This document shows positions 1 to 11,092 of a DNA stretch of 64,000 bases, in pieces. Within the stretch, counting starts at the first letter, position 1. Every line of letters starts with the position of its first letter. The notes beneath the pieces are model-generated. The model had not been told where the DNA came from. It was given only the letters and a program-made list of their open reading frames with translations, and did no database searches. This stretch comes from Triticum aestivum (lineage: Eukaryota > Streptophyta > Magnoliopsida > Poales > Poaceae), in the NCBI RefSeq assembly GCF_018294505.1, contig NC_057808.1, forward strand, positions 223,341,325 to 223,405,324, read 5' to 3'. The position numbers and the translations under genes were made by a program.

Positions 1-1360
1 GCCCTTGTTTTGGACTCTAACTTGCATGATTTGAATGGAACTATCCCGGACTGACGTTGTTTTCAGCAGAATTCCCATGGTGTTATTTTTGTGCAGAAAC
101 AAAAGTTCTCGGAATGACCTGAAACTTCACGGAGAATACTTTTGGAATTAATAAAAAATACTGGCAAAAGAATCAAGGCCAGGGGGGCCACACCTGTCCA
201 CGAGGGTGGGGGCGCGCCTACCCCTTGGGCGCGCCCCCTGCCTCGTGGGCCCCCTGGTGCTCCACCGACCTCAACTCCAACTCTATATATTCACGTTCGG
301 GGAGAAAAAATCAGAGAGAAGGATTCATTGCGTTTTACGATATGGAGCCGCCGCCAAGCCCTAATCTCCTTGGGAGGGCTGATCTGGAGTCCGTTCGGGG
401 CTCCAGAGAGGGGAATCCATCGCCATCGTCATCATCAACCTTCCTCCATCACCAATTTCTTGATGCTCACCGCCGTGTGTGAGTAATTCCATCATAGGCT
501 TGCTAGACGGTGATGGGTTGGATGAGATTTACCATGTAATCGAGTTAGTTTTGTTAGGGTTTGATCCCTAGTATCCAATATGTTCGGAGATTGATGTTGC
601 TATGACTTTGCTATGCTTAATGCTTGTCACTAGGGCCCGAGTGCCATGATTTCAGATCTGAACCTATTATGTTTTCATGAATATATGTGAGTTCTTGATC
701 CTATCTTGCAAGTCTATAGTCACCTACTATGTGTTATGATCCGGCAACCCCGAAGTGACAATAATCGGGACCACTCCCGGTGATGACCTTAGTTTGAGGA
801 GTTCATGTATTCACTATGTGTTAATGCTTTGGTCCAGTACTCTATTAAAAGGAGGCCTTAATATCCATTAGTTTCCAATAGGATCCCGCAGCCACGGGAG
901 GGTAGGACAAAAGATGTCATGCAAGTTCTTTTCCATAAGCACGTATGACTATATTCGGAATACATGCCTACATTACATTGATGAATTGGAGCTAGTTCTG
1001 TGTCACCCTATGTTATAACTATTACATGAGGAATCGCATCCGGCATAATTCTCCATCACCGATCCAATGCCTACGAGATTTTCACATATTGCTCTTTGCT
1101 TAGTTACTTTACCGTTGCTACTGTTACAATTACTACAAAACGGCTACTGTTACTTTTGCCACCATTACCGCTACTTCCATACTACGTTGCTACTAAATAC
1201 TTTGCTGCAAATACTAAGTTATCTAGGTGTGGTTGAATTGACAACTCAACTGCTAATACTTGAGAATATTCTTTGGCTCCCCTTGTGTCGAATCAATAAA
1301 TTTGGGTTGAATACTCTACCCTCAAAAACTATTGCGATCCTCTATACTTGTGGGTTATCA
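1..1360 (+). repeat. 5' LTR of the Athila-type element (lacks its first 39 bp)
   Basis: The stretch aligns with 8167-9529 from its first base and ends in GGTTATCA, the same terminus as the downstream copy. A TATA-like ctctatatat sits at 281-290, just after a GC-rich inverted repeat at 198-248, and is the likely core promoter. The open frames inside the LTR (for example 142-486 and 1067-1408) also occur in the 3' copy with changes, resemble no protein and are treated as chance. Confidence 0.88.
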
Positions 1361-1371
1361 AGACTATTTTA

Positions 1372-1389
1372 TGGCGCCGTTGCTGGGGA
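1372..1389 (+). other. primer binding site, tRNA-Asp type
   Basis: tggcgccgttgctgggga lies 11 bp after the LTR end. It is the form complementary to the 3' end of tRNA-Asp that Athila-type Gypsy elements use to prime minus-strand DNA synthesis. The same site occurs reversed in element B at 59631-59648. Confidence 0.8.
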
Positions 1390-1438
1390 GCATAGCTCTA
1401 TTCTTTGAGTCACTTGGGATTTATATCTACTGGTCGCT

Positions 1439-4161
1439 ATGAGGAACTTGAAATATGAAAGAACCAAGATTTTTCCCTCAACTACGAGGGGAGGTAAGGA
1501 ACTGCCATCTAGCTCTGCACTTGATTCACCTTCTGTTTTGAGTAAGCTTGCGACACCTAAACCTTCTTCTTCTATTAATTCTTATATCTCGCATGTTATT
1601 GATGATGCCACTTCTGCTATGCATGATACTCATGATGAAACTACTTCTATGCTTGATACTACTATGCCACTAGGTGAATTTCTTGATGAACAACTTGCTA
1701 GGGCTAGAGAGAATGAAATTATTGAAACTAATAATATTGATGAAAGTGATGATGAAGATTCTCCCCCTAGATATGAATTGCCTGTTGTGCCTGAGGGTTA
1801 TGTTATGGATGAAGGAACTGCTAGAGACTTTCTTGCTTGCAATGATAGGAATGATCTTAAGAAATTATTAGCTAAGCTGAAAGAAAAATCTCTGAATGCT
1901 AGAATGAAATATGACCCTGCTTTTGCCACTTCACCTATCTTTGTAACTGATAAGGATTATGATTTCTCTGTTGATCCTGAGATAATTACTTTGGTTGAAT
2001 CTGATCCTTTTTATGGCTATGAATATGAAACTGTTGTGGCACATCTTACTAAATTAAATGATATAGCCACCCTGTTCACTAATGATGAGAAAACTCGCTA
2101 CTACTATATCCTTAAATTGTTTCTGTTCTCATTAAAGGGTGATGCTAAGACATGGTTTAATTCTCTTGATCCTGGTTGTGTGCGTAGTCCCTAGGATATG
2201 ATTTATTACTTCTCTTCTAAATATTTCCCCGCTCATAAGAAACAAGCTACTTTAAGGGAAATATATAATTTTGTGCAAATTGAAGAAGAGAGTCTCCCAC
2301 AAGCTTGGGGGAGGCTTCTCCAATTACTTAATGCTTTGCCTGATCATCCTCTCAAGAAAAATGAAATACTTGATATCTTTTATAATGGACTAGTTGATGC
2401 TTCCAGAGACCACCTGGATAGTTGTGCTGGTTGTGTTTTCAGGGAAAGAACTGTTGATCAAGCTGATTGCTATTGAATAGTATGTTGACTAATGAAAATA
2501 ATTGGACACTTCTTGAACCAACTCCTAAGCCAACTCCGAAGAAAAGGGGTATTCTATTTCTCATTCCTGAAGATATGCAAGAGGCAAAGAAATCTATGAA
2601 AGAAAAAGGTATTAAAGCTGAAGATGTTGAGAATTTACCTCCTATTGAAGAAATACATGGTCTTAATTTACTGCCTGTTGAAGAAATACATGGTCTTGAT
2701 AACCCAACACAGGTAGTAAAGGTAAATTCTCTCTATAGATTTGATGAAGGTGATATTCCTCGTTATAAGTCTGCTAGCCAATGCTTAGATGAGTTTGATA
2801 ATTTTATTGTTAAACAAGAAAACTTCAACGCTTATGTTGGTAGACAATTGAAACATAATGCTTATATGATTGAGCACTTGGGTGATTATATGTGTAGAGT
2901 TAAGGGTGAACTTAAACTCATTAGTAAACATGCTTCTATGGTTACCACTCAAGTAGAACAAGTGCTTAAAGCCCAGAATGATTTGCTCAATGAATTAAAT
3001 AATAATAAGAATGATAATGCTGTTAGAGTTATGACTAGAGGGGGTAAAATGACTCAGGAACCTTTGTATCCTGAGGGCTACCCTAAGAGAATTGAGCAAG
3101 ATTCTCAGAGAACTAATGTTGATGCACCTAGTCCTTCTAAAAAGAAGAAAAAGAAAAATGATAGGACCTTGCATGCTTCTAGTGAACCTGTTGTTGACAC
3201 ACCTGAGAATCCCAATGATATTTCTATTTCTGATGTTGAAACACAATCTGGTGCTGAACATGAACCTAGTGATAATGTTAATGATGATGTTCATGTTGAT
3301 GCTCAACCTAGCAATAACAATGATGTAGAAATTGAACCTGTTGTTGATCTTGATAACCCACAATCAAAGAATCAACATTATGGTAAGAGAGACTTTGTTG
3401 CTAGGATGCACGGAAAATAAAGAGAACCATGGGTTCAAAAACCCATGCCCTTTCCTCCTAAACCATGCAAGAAAAAGGATGATGAGGATTTTGAGCGCTT
3501 TGCTGAAATGATTAGACCTATCTTCTTGCGTATGCGTTTTACTGATATGCTTAAAATGAATCCTTATGCTAAGTATATGAAGGATATTGTTACAAATAAG
3601 AGAAAGATACCGGAAGCTGAAATTTCCACCATGCTTGGTAATTATACTTTTAAGGGTGGAATACCTAAGAAACTAGGAGATCCAGGAGTACCAACTATAC
3701 CATGCTCCATTAAAAGAAACTATGTTAGAACTGCTTTATGTGATCTTGGAGCAGGTGTTAGTGTTATGCCTCTCTCTTTATATCGTAGACTTGATTTGAA
3801 TAAGTTGACACCTACTGAAATATCTTTGCAAATGGCTGATAAATCAACCGCTATACCTATCAGTATTTGTGAGGATGTGCCTGTTGTGGTTGCAAACGTT
3901 ACTATTTTAACGGACTTTGTTATTCTTGATATTCCCGAGGACGATAGTATGTTGATTATCCTTGGTAGACCCTTTTTGAATACTGTAGGGGCTGTTATTG
4001 ATTGCAACAAAGGCAATGTCACTTTTCATGTTAATGGAAATGAGCATACGGTACACTTTCCGAGGAAACAACCTCAAGTCCACAGTATCAATTCTATTGG
4101 AAAAATTCCATCGATTATTATTGGAGGTTTTGAATTTCTTCTTCCTACTGTCAAGAAGTAA
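1439..4161 (+). pseudogene. gag-protease polyprotein, Athila type, broken
   Basis: In an intact element this would give the capsid protein and the aspartic protease that processes it. The frame opens at ATG 1439 with an acidic N-terminal region, followed by a capsid-like segment (about 2000-2450) and a low-complexity linker carrying a Lys run near 3140. The C-terminal part (about 3445-4161) is a retropepsin-like domain with ALCDLGAGVSVMP at about 3735-3770, where Athila proteases carry their catalytic Asp. Breaks: TAG at 2192-2194 in frame, a frameshift near 2460, and TAA at 3418-3420. After the stop at 4159-4161 there is no RT, RNase H or integrase. The codons are AT-rich, unlike the GC-rich LTR. 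Confidence 0.8.
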
Positions 4162-4987
4162 TATGATATTCTTATTGTTGGGGATGTGCATATCCCCATT
4201 GAGGTAACCTAGTGTTATTCGAAATTTCTCCGGTTCCATGTTATTCAGAATGAGTTTGTTAACAAGACTTGATCAACCTTGTTAGTGGATTCCTTTTGAT
4301 GAGCATGAGATGGATGAAGTTAGAAAGCACAACCTTCTGTACCCTCCTTTTACTTTCTGTTATTTAGAATAAATAAAAGCAAAAATAGTATTTTCTGTCT
4401 GTTTTCTGAATTATCCGTTCAATAAAAAATACCCCGAAAATAAAAGTTTCCAAATGCCCCGAAAATGAAATATGATTTTTTAGAATATTTGAGAATATTT
4501 GGCACTGAGAACACACCAGAGGGGGCATCCACCTGGCCACGAGGGTGCAGGGCGAGCCCACCCCCTGGGCGCGCCCCCTGCCTCGTGGGCCCCTGGTGGC
4601 TCCCCTCCACTTATTCCAGCCACCACACACTCCTTCTCCCTCCCAAAAAAATCACCAACCAGCTCAAGCACGAGTTCTTGCTCATTTTGCTGCGATTTTC
4701 GATCTCCTTGCTCAAAGCTCCATTCACAAAACTGCTTTGGGGGATTGTTCTTTGGTATGTGACTCCTCCAATGGTCCAACTAGTTTTTGTTCTAGTGCTT
4801 TATTCATTGCAAATTTTTCTGCCTAGGTGACCCTGTTCTTGAGCTTGCATGTCAAATTTATATGGTCCCAAGTAGTTCTAATGCATGATATAGTCTCTAG
4901 GCACTTGTAGGAGTAGTTGCTATCAATTTTGTTGAGTTTGGTTCACTTTTATTTTAAGTTACTAAAAATTTCAGAATTTTTTAGAGA
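4162..4987 (+). other. non-coding spacer with GC-rich inverted repeat and leader for the ORF1-like gene
   Basis: This 826-bp spacer carries a GC-rich inverted repeat at 4537-4588 (ccacgagg pairing with cctcgtgg around ggcgcgcc), nearly the same as the one upstream of the TATA box in both LTRs. It then turns AT-rich up to the ATG at 4988. Because the same motif precedes the LTR promoter, the spacer may hold a promoter for the second gene; this is inference. Short open frames across it overlap on both strands and look like chance. Confidence 0.45.
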
Positions 4988-5944
4988 ATGGTGAAGAGAT
5001 TTTTGAGGGGATCTTCGAGCAGAAGCTCGAAGGACAAGCAAAGTGAAGAGGATAAGAGGCCCAAATATAATCTCCCTCGCACCGCGGAAGTTCGGCCGTG
5101 TGAATGGCCTTGTGATGAGTTCTTAACAACGGCTGGGATTCATGATGATTTTTATTCTTTGTTTGAGAATGCGGGCCTCACCGACTTCCTCCACGACCAG
5201 CGCGAACAGTATCTCTTACTCACTAATATTTTCGTGCAAAATTTTTATTTCCATGCTAGGAGATCACCACCTTCGGTGGAATTTTATTTATATGATGAGC
5301 ATAAGGAGATGTCCCTTTCTGATTTCTGCCGGGTCTGTAAGGTACCCCTTACTGGCAGCATAGAGGAACCACATTGTAATGACGTGGAATGGTTTATTGA
5401 TATGATTGCTGTAGGGGAAACGAGGAAAGTTTCCGATGCAAGAATTACTGGCATACATTTTCCGGTTCTGCGTTACTTTGCGATATTTGCTAGTAGATGT
5501 TTAATTGGTCGCGGAAACTGTGGCAACCTTAGTGCCCCTGATATTGTTATTTTGTGCCATGCTTTGTTTCGTGATAACACTTTTAGTCTAGGCGCTATCA
5601 TTGCCAACCGGTTAAGTCTGAACCGCACGAAGGGTCCCATCTTGGGAGGTATCTTCGCCTCGCGCCTCGCTGCACACTTTAACATACCTATTAGGCATTA
5701 TGAGAAAGAAGAAAAGGTGTTGCCTCCTATTTTTCTAGACTATAAGTGTATGGTAGCACATGATTTTATTGTTAAGAATAAGAAAAAGATGCTTAACTAC
5801 AAACTGATATTTGATAAAAATCACCATGAGACTATTACTTTGCCTGCTCCTTCTTTGTTTGACTTATCTTCAGGCAAATATCTTGTTCTGCCAGAGGCAT
5901 TTCATGCCTACCAGAACCCCACTTCAGCTACAGAGCAAGAGTAG
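4988..5944 (+). CDS. ATHILA ORF1-like protein, 318 aa, intact
   Basis: A single uninterrupted frame from ATG 4988 to TAG 5942-5944. It starts with a basic Ser/Arg/Lys-rich segment (MVKRFLRGSSSRSSKDKQ), then a globular region including EFYLYDEHKEMSLSDFCRVC (about residues 98-117) and a C-terminal part with LPAPSLFDLSSGKYLVLPEAF. I recognise it as the plant ATHILA ORF-1 retrotransposon family, whose biochemical role is unknown. I see no signal peptide, membrane segment, zinc knuckle or catalytic motif. It sits where Athila elements would carry pol or a 3' gene. It is undamaged while gag-protease upstream has two stops and a frameshift. The start is the first ATG of the frame after an AT-rich leader. 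Confidence 0.75.
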   Translation: MVKRFLRGSSSRSSKDKQSEEDKRPKYNLPRTAEVRPCEWPCDEFLTTAGIHDDFYSLFENAGLTDFLHDQREQYLLLTNIFVQNFYFHARRSPPSVEFYLYDEHKEMSLSDFCRVCKVPLTGSIEEPHCNDVEWFIDMIAVGETRKVSDARITGIHFPVLRYFAIFASRCLIGRGNCGNLSAPDIVILCHALFRDNTFSLGAIIANRLSLNRTKGPILGGIFASRLAAHFNIPIRHYEKEEKVLPPIFLDYKCMVAHDFIVKNKKKMLNYKLIFDKNHHETITLPAPSLFDLSSGKYLVLPEAFHAYQNPTSATEQE

Positions 5945-8113
5945 GAGCCACAACCTGACTCTCCACGTCAGTCGGTTTACCAGCGGGATCCGGAGGGGAT
6001 CGCCAATCAGTGGTACCCCGAGGCTCCATCTCAATACGACCCCAACTATAACTTTGGATATCCGCCAGGCCAGTCGTGGCCATAGACCAACTTAGGCCAA
6101 AAGCCTAAGCTTGGGGGAGTACGTATTTCTCACCGACATTACATTCATGTTTACACACTCATTCTAGTTGTCGGTGCTCATACTTTTTCATTGTACTATC
6201 CATGCTAATTTATTTCCTTTTTATGCTTTCTTCTTGTGTGTTTGATAAACCTTAAGAAAAACAAAACAAAAATTAGTTGTAGCTTTTAGTTATTTACTTT
6301 CCATGCCAGTAGTAGTATTAATTAAAAGAAAACCCAAAAAGATTTCTTGTTCTTCTTTTGTTTGTTGGGAGCTTTCCCGTGTAAATAGTTTTATTTCTTT
6401 TCTTTTCTTTGGGGGTCGAGGGAGAAGACCATAATGAAAAATATAGAAGTGGCTCTTATATGCATTATTGTTGATTTAACCAAGAGCCCATATTACCTTG
6501 TCTTCTCCTTTGTATCAGATGCTTATAGATTCCAGCTTAGTCCAATGCATGTGCACTATTATTATTATTCACACCGTTCGGTCGTGCAAGTGAAAGGCAA
6601 TAATGACGATATATGATTGATTGATTGAGATGAGAGAAGCTGGTATGAACTCGACCTCTCTTGTTTTTGTAAATATGATTAGTTCATTGTTCCTGATTCA
6701 GCCTATTATGAATGAACATGTTTGCAATGACAATTAGAGATTATAGTTGCTTATGCCATGCTTAATTAGCTAGGAGTTTATAATGGTTTACCTTGCGTGC
6801 CAACATGCTATTAAAATGGTTGTGATGTGGTATGATAGGGTGGTATTCTCCTTTGAATGATTCGAGTGACTTGACTTGGCACATGTTCACGCATGTAGTT
6901 GAGACAAAATCAACATAGCCTTCATGATATTTATGTTCATGGTGGATTATATCCTACTCATGCTTGCACTCAATGTTTATTAATTTTAATGCATGTTCAT
7001 GACTGTTGTCGCTCTCAGTTGGTCGCTTCCCAGTCTTCTTCTAGCCTTCACTTGTACTAAGCGGGAATACTGCTTGTGCATCCACTTCCATAAACTCCAA
7101 AGTTATTCCATATGAGTCCACTATACCTTCCTATATGCGGTATCTACCTGCCGTTCCAAGTAAATTTGTATGTGCCAAAATCTAAACCTTCAAATGAAAT
7201 TCTGTTTTGTATGCTCGAATAGCTCATGTATCAACTAGGTATGTCTGTATCTTCCATGCTAGGCAGGTTATTCTCAAGAGGAGTGGACTCCGCTCCTCAC
7301 TCACGAGAAAATGGCTGGTCACCGGGATGCCCAGTCCCATGCTTTAAGCAAATCAAATCAAAATAATTGCAAATAGAACTCCCCCAGGGTTGTTGCTAGT
7401 TGGAGGCACTCATTTTTTCGAGCAAGCCATGGATTGATGCTTGTTGGTGGTGGGGGAGTATAAACTTTACTTCTGCTTGGGAACCGCCTATAATGTGTGT
7501 AGCATGGAAGATATCGAGATCTCTCGGTTGTTATGTTGACAATGAAATTATGCCGCTCAAAATATTATTCATCTTTGCTTTAAAATCGAGCTCTGGCACC
7601 TCTACAAATCCCTGCTTCCCTCTGTGAAGGGCCTATCTATTTACTTTTATGCTGAGTCATCACCCTCTTATTAAAAAGCACTAGCCGGAGAGCACCGCTG
7701 TCATTTGCATCCATTACTATTAATTTATATTGGGTATGACTATGACTGGATCTCTTTAACCATGAATTGCAATGTTTAGTCAGTCCTTGATCTTTAAAGG
7801 TGCTCTGCATTTATGTTTTGCGGTCTCAGAAAGGGCTAGCGAGATACCATCTTGTTATATCATATTATGATTGTTTTGAGAAAGTGTTGTCATCCGAGAT
7901 TTATTATTATTGCTCGCTAGTTGATGATGCCATTGATATGAGTAAATATGAGACCTAAATGTTATTGTGAATATGGTTAGTTCATAATGTTTGCTGAAAA
8001 CTTGAATACTGGCTTTACATATTTACAACAACAAGAGCAAACAGAGTTTGTAAAAGTTTTTCTTTATCACTTTCAGTTTGTCAACTGAATTGCTTGAGGA
8101 CAAGCAAAGGTTT
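5945..8113 (+). other. non-coding 3' internal region of the Athila-type element
   Basis: About 2.2 kb without a convincing frame. It includes a PPT-like tract at 6105-6121, AT-rich sequence, and a few chance frames (6434-6616, 7400-7627). Long 3' non-coding regions are normal for this lineage. I see no gene or RNA here. Confidence 0.6.
6105..6121 (+). other. internal polypurine-tract-like motif
   Basis: cctaagcttgggggagt repeats almost exactly the true polypurine tract before the 3' LTR (aagcttgggggagt, 8114-8127). It lies about 160 bp after the ORF1-like gene. It could act as a second plus-strand primer or be a duplication relic. Confidence 0.5.
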
Positions 8114-8127
8114 AAGCTTGGGGGAGT
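8114..8127 (+). other. polypurine tract before the 3' LTR
   Basis: aagcttgggggagt directly abuts TGATACG, the first bases of the LTR. This is the expected plus-strand primer position. Confidence 0.8.
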
Positions 8128-9529
8128 TGATACGTCTCCGTCGTATCTACTTTTCCAAACACTTTTGCCCTTGTTTTGGACTCTAACTTGCATGATTTGA
8201 ATGGAGCTAACCCGGACTGACGCTATTTTCAGCAGAATTGCCATGGTGTTATTTTTGTGCAGAAACAAAAGTTCTCGGAATGACCTGAAACTTCACGGAG
8301 AATATTTTTGAAATTAATAAAAAATACTGGCGAAAGAATCAAGGCCAGGGGGCCCACACCCTGTCCACGAGGGTGGGGGGCGCGCCTACCCCCTGGGCAC
8401 GCCCCCTGCCGCATGGGCCCCTTGGTGCTCCACCGACCTCAACTCCAACTCTATATATTCACGTTCGGGGAGAAAAAAATCAGAGAGAAGGATTCATCGC
8501 GTTTTACGATACGGAGCCACCGCCAAGCCCTAATCTCTCTCTGGAGGGCTGATCTGGAGTTCGTTCGGGTTCCGGAGAGGGGAATCCGTTGCCATCGTCA
8601 TCATCAACCTTCCTCCATCACCAATTTCATGATGCTCACCGCCGTGTGTGAGTAATTCCATCGTAGTCTTGCTGGACGGTGATGGGTTGTATGAGATTTA
8701 CCATGTAATCGAGTTAGCTTTGTTAGGGTTTGATCCCTAGTATCCACTGTGTACTGAGATTGATGTTGCTATGACTTTGCTATGCTTAATGCTTGTCACT
8801 AGGGCTCGAGTGCCATGATTTCAGATCTAAACCTATTATGTTTTCATGAATATATGTGAGTTCTTGATCCTATCTTGCAAGTCTATAGTCACCTACTATG
8901 TGTTATGATCCGGCAACCCCGAAGTGACAATAATCGGGACCACTCCCGATGATGACCGTAGTTTGAGGAGTTCATGTATTCACTATGTGTTAATGCTTTG
9001 GTCCAGTACTCTATTAAAAGGAGGCCTTAATATCCCTAAGTTTCCAATAGGACCCCGCTGCCATGGGAGGGTAGGACAAAAGATGTCATGCAAGTTCTTT
9101 TCCATAAGCACGTATGACTATATTCAGAATACATGCCTACATTACATTGATGAATTGGAGCTAGTTCAGTGTCACCCTATGTTATAACTATTACATGAGG
9201 AATCGCATCCGGCATAATTCTCCATCACCGATCCAATGCCTACGAGCTTTTCACATATTGCTCTTTGCTTAGTTGCTTTACCGTTGCTACTGTTACAACT
9301 ACTACAAAACTGCTACTGTTACTTTTGCCACCGTTACCGTTACTTCCATACTACTTTGCTACTAAATACTTTGCTGCAGATACTAAGTTATCCAGGTGTG
9401 GTTGAATTGACAACTCAACTGCTAATACTTGAGAATATTCTTTGGCTCCCGTTGTGTCGAATCAATAAATTTGGGTTGAATACTCTACCCTCGAAAACTG
9501 TTGCGATCCCCTATACTTGTTGGTTATCA
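8128..9529 (+). repeat. 3' LTR of the Athila-type element
   Basis: It begins TGATACGTCTCCGTCG after the polypurine tract and ends GGTTATCA, giving 1,402 bp with TG...CA ends. It matches 1-1360 throughout. Its GC-rich inverted repeat (8365-8416) has a mutated right arm (gcatgg for cgtgg), unlike the 5' copy. Confidence 0.88.
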
Positions 9530-9530
9530 C

Positions 9531-9742
9531 CCGTCAACTCGCAGAATGAGGAGAAGCTTGCAGGACAAGGTGAAGCTCGCTTACGCCTTTTGACTAATGC
9601 AACCTACCCTTGCCCAAGCGGTGGACTTGCAGCAGTTCATTCGGTGTCAGATTGCCAGAGGCATACACTGGTACCCAACATGCGGAGTACCATCATTGTT
9701 CGACTTCACGAAGAGGCGAAGAGCCAAGCGCAAGGTTTAGTA
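9531..9742 (+). other. possible exon remnant flanking the LTR
   Basis: Immediately after the LTR, the frame starting at 9531 reads RRMRRSLQDKVKLAYAF, a TGA at 9588-9590, then a stretch with FIRCQIARGIHWYPTC and a basic end FTKRRRAKRKV before TAG at 9740-9742. The composition looks like protein (balanced residues, basic C-terminus), but I recognise no family. CTAAT followed by a pyrimidine stretch and TTGCAG before 9636 could be a 3' splice site, which would bypass the TGA. Alternative: chance frame. A longer frame (9236-9811) runs through the LTR boundary and is treated as accidental. Confidence 0.25.
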
Positions 9743-10111
9743 GTACGAGTAGTACTACTACTAGAAACGCATGGTAGAGCGTCTGTACTCTTATTTTATT
9801 TTAATCTCTGATAAAGTATACATTTATTCGGGAGAAGGGCGGAAAACGGCAGCCCAATAGTAGTATTAAAAAACATCAAACATGTAATGATGATATCAAT
9901 CAACCATGCTTGAATATATCTTGGCCTCCGTGCGAGCCCGTCTGTGTGTTCTCGCTCCTCGTCTCTCTCAAGGAACGGCGGGTTGGCCATTTTGCTGTCA
10001 ATTAAGATCGGTTTGCTCATACTCTGGTCCCACATGTCAGTGATATGCCAAGAGGAAGTGCGTTGACCGACTGGCCATACGCGTACTTGGTTTTACACCT
10101 TCATACTACTC
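9743..10111. other. unannotated low-copy sequence
   Basis: Moderate-GC sequence without a coherent frame. A tggtcccacatgtcagtgat stretch near 10024 resembles sequence common upstream of grass genes, but no adjoining gene is seen. Confidence 0.3.
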
Positions 10112-10455
10112 CTCCCTCCGTCACAGTTTACAGGGTGCGCTTCATTCTGATGCATTTCTCTCCATGCATTTCCACCACCAGAGGGACTTTAGACACGTTT
10201 GGTTTAATGCTCAATTAATTAGGGCATGGTAACTGCAATCAAGTCCACAATTTTCTCTCGATGTACTACGGAGTGGAGTAAGTGCATGCATGTGTGTACC
10301 CGGGGTGGAAGCACTGCATGCATGTGTGTACGCATTATTTCCTCTAGTAATAAACGCCGTGCTATAACTAGCAATGCTATTTTTCAGGTCGATCGCTAGT
10401 CGCCTTGGTCCTAGAGATTTTTTTAAGCGCGCTCTATAAACAGTGACGGATGGAG
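10112..10455. mobile_element. Stowaway/Mariner-type MITE, about 344 bp
   Basis: The left end ctccctccgtcacagttta and the right end ctataaacagtgacggatgg are imperfect inverted repeats about 28 bp long, starting with the CTCCCTCCGT hallmark of Stowaway elements. TA lies near both ends, although the left end has two or three extra bases between TA and the terminus. There is no transposase inside. It holds a tandem pair of gcatgcatgtgtgta near 10285 and 10318. Confidence 0.6.
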
Positions 10456-10607
10456 TGGTATGAGCGGATTCAAAGAAGAGCGTATTGATGGTTGCTTCTT
10501 CCGAGCAACTTACAGTGGGAAAGGTGGGGCTTATGATTTGACTGCTCATTACTCACTATTAGTGCGGCTCAACGACCGGGCTAAGTCTCCCATGCAGTTG
10601 TGCACTA

Positions 10608-10755
10608 CTCCCTCCGTTCTTAAATATACTCCGGAGTATTTGTCTTTCTAGAGATTTCAACAAGTGACTACATACGAAGCAAAGGAATGAATCTATACTC
10701 TAAAATATGTCCATTTGAAATTTTTTAAAAGACAAATATTTAGGAACGGAGGAAG
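10608..10755. mobile_element. Stowaway MITE, 148 bp
   Basis: Terminal inverted repeats ctccctccgttcttaaatat and atatttaggaacggaggaag are flanked by TA on each side (10606-10607 and 10756-10757), the Stowaway target duplication. The element is AT-rich with no coding capacity, and its length is normal for the family. Confidence 0.85.
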
Positions 10756-10757
10756 TA

Positions 10758-11092
10758 TAATTTTGTGCATGGCACATCGACCCGGATGCTGAAGAGGCTT
10801 CTGGCAATGCTATCAAGCTTCCAGCATTTGTTTACATAATTGACATACTATACAAATAATTTTCCAGCGACATGAAATTGTACAATGCTCTGAGCTATCA
10901 ACTTTTGTTTCGTGTGTCTTGCCATCCATGCTCTTTCGAAAACAATAAAAAACTAACTTCCTTTCTAATGCATCTCAATGATTAGCAGATCAGAGCTAAT
11001 ATTTACATCACAACTGAAGACAAAGTTGTGAGAAGGTGTTAAACTAAAATTGATCCATGCTTTCATTGGCAGCGACATCCCCCCAGCTCTGT
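10758..11092. other. unannotated sequence
   Basis: AT-rich stretch without repeat ends or frames that I can support. Confidence 0.3.

Larger units (their letters stand above)
1..9529 (+). mobile_element. Athila-lineage Gypsy LTR retrotransposon, non-autonomous (Sabrina-like)
   Basis: Two long direct repeats (1-1360 and 8128-9529) enclose a tRNA-Asp-type primer site, a gag-protease pseudogene, an ATHILA-ORF1-like gene and a polypurine tract, in that order on the + strand. No reverse transcriptase, RNase H or integrase motif is visible anywhere inside, so the element could only move with enzymes supplied by a relative. The first 39 bp of the 5' LTR lie before the window, so the 5' target duplication cannot be read. 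In the first 265 bp the two LTRs differ at roughly one position in twenty, and less further on, which points to an old insertion. The Athila lineage follows from the primer site, the protease type and the ORF1-like gene. The Sabrina name is recognition of the LTR start only. Confidence 0.85.

Noticed and set aside
1067..1408. 113-aa hydrophobic frame spanning the 5' LTR end as a membrane protein
   Set aside because: It crosses the LTR boundary and primer site; the 3' LTR counterpart continues into unrelated flank.
2995..4239. Minus-strand and alternative-frame ORFs over the Athila gag-protease
   Set aside because: Shadows of the real + strand gene; no domain similarity.
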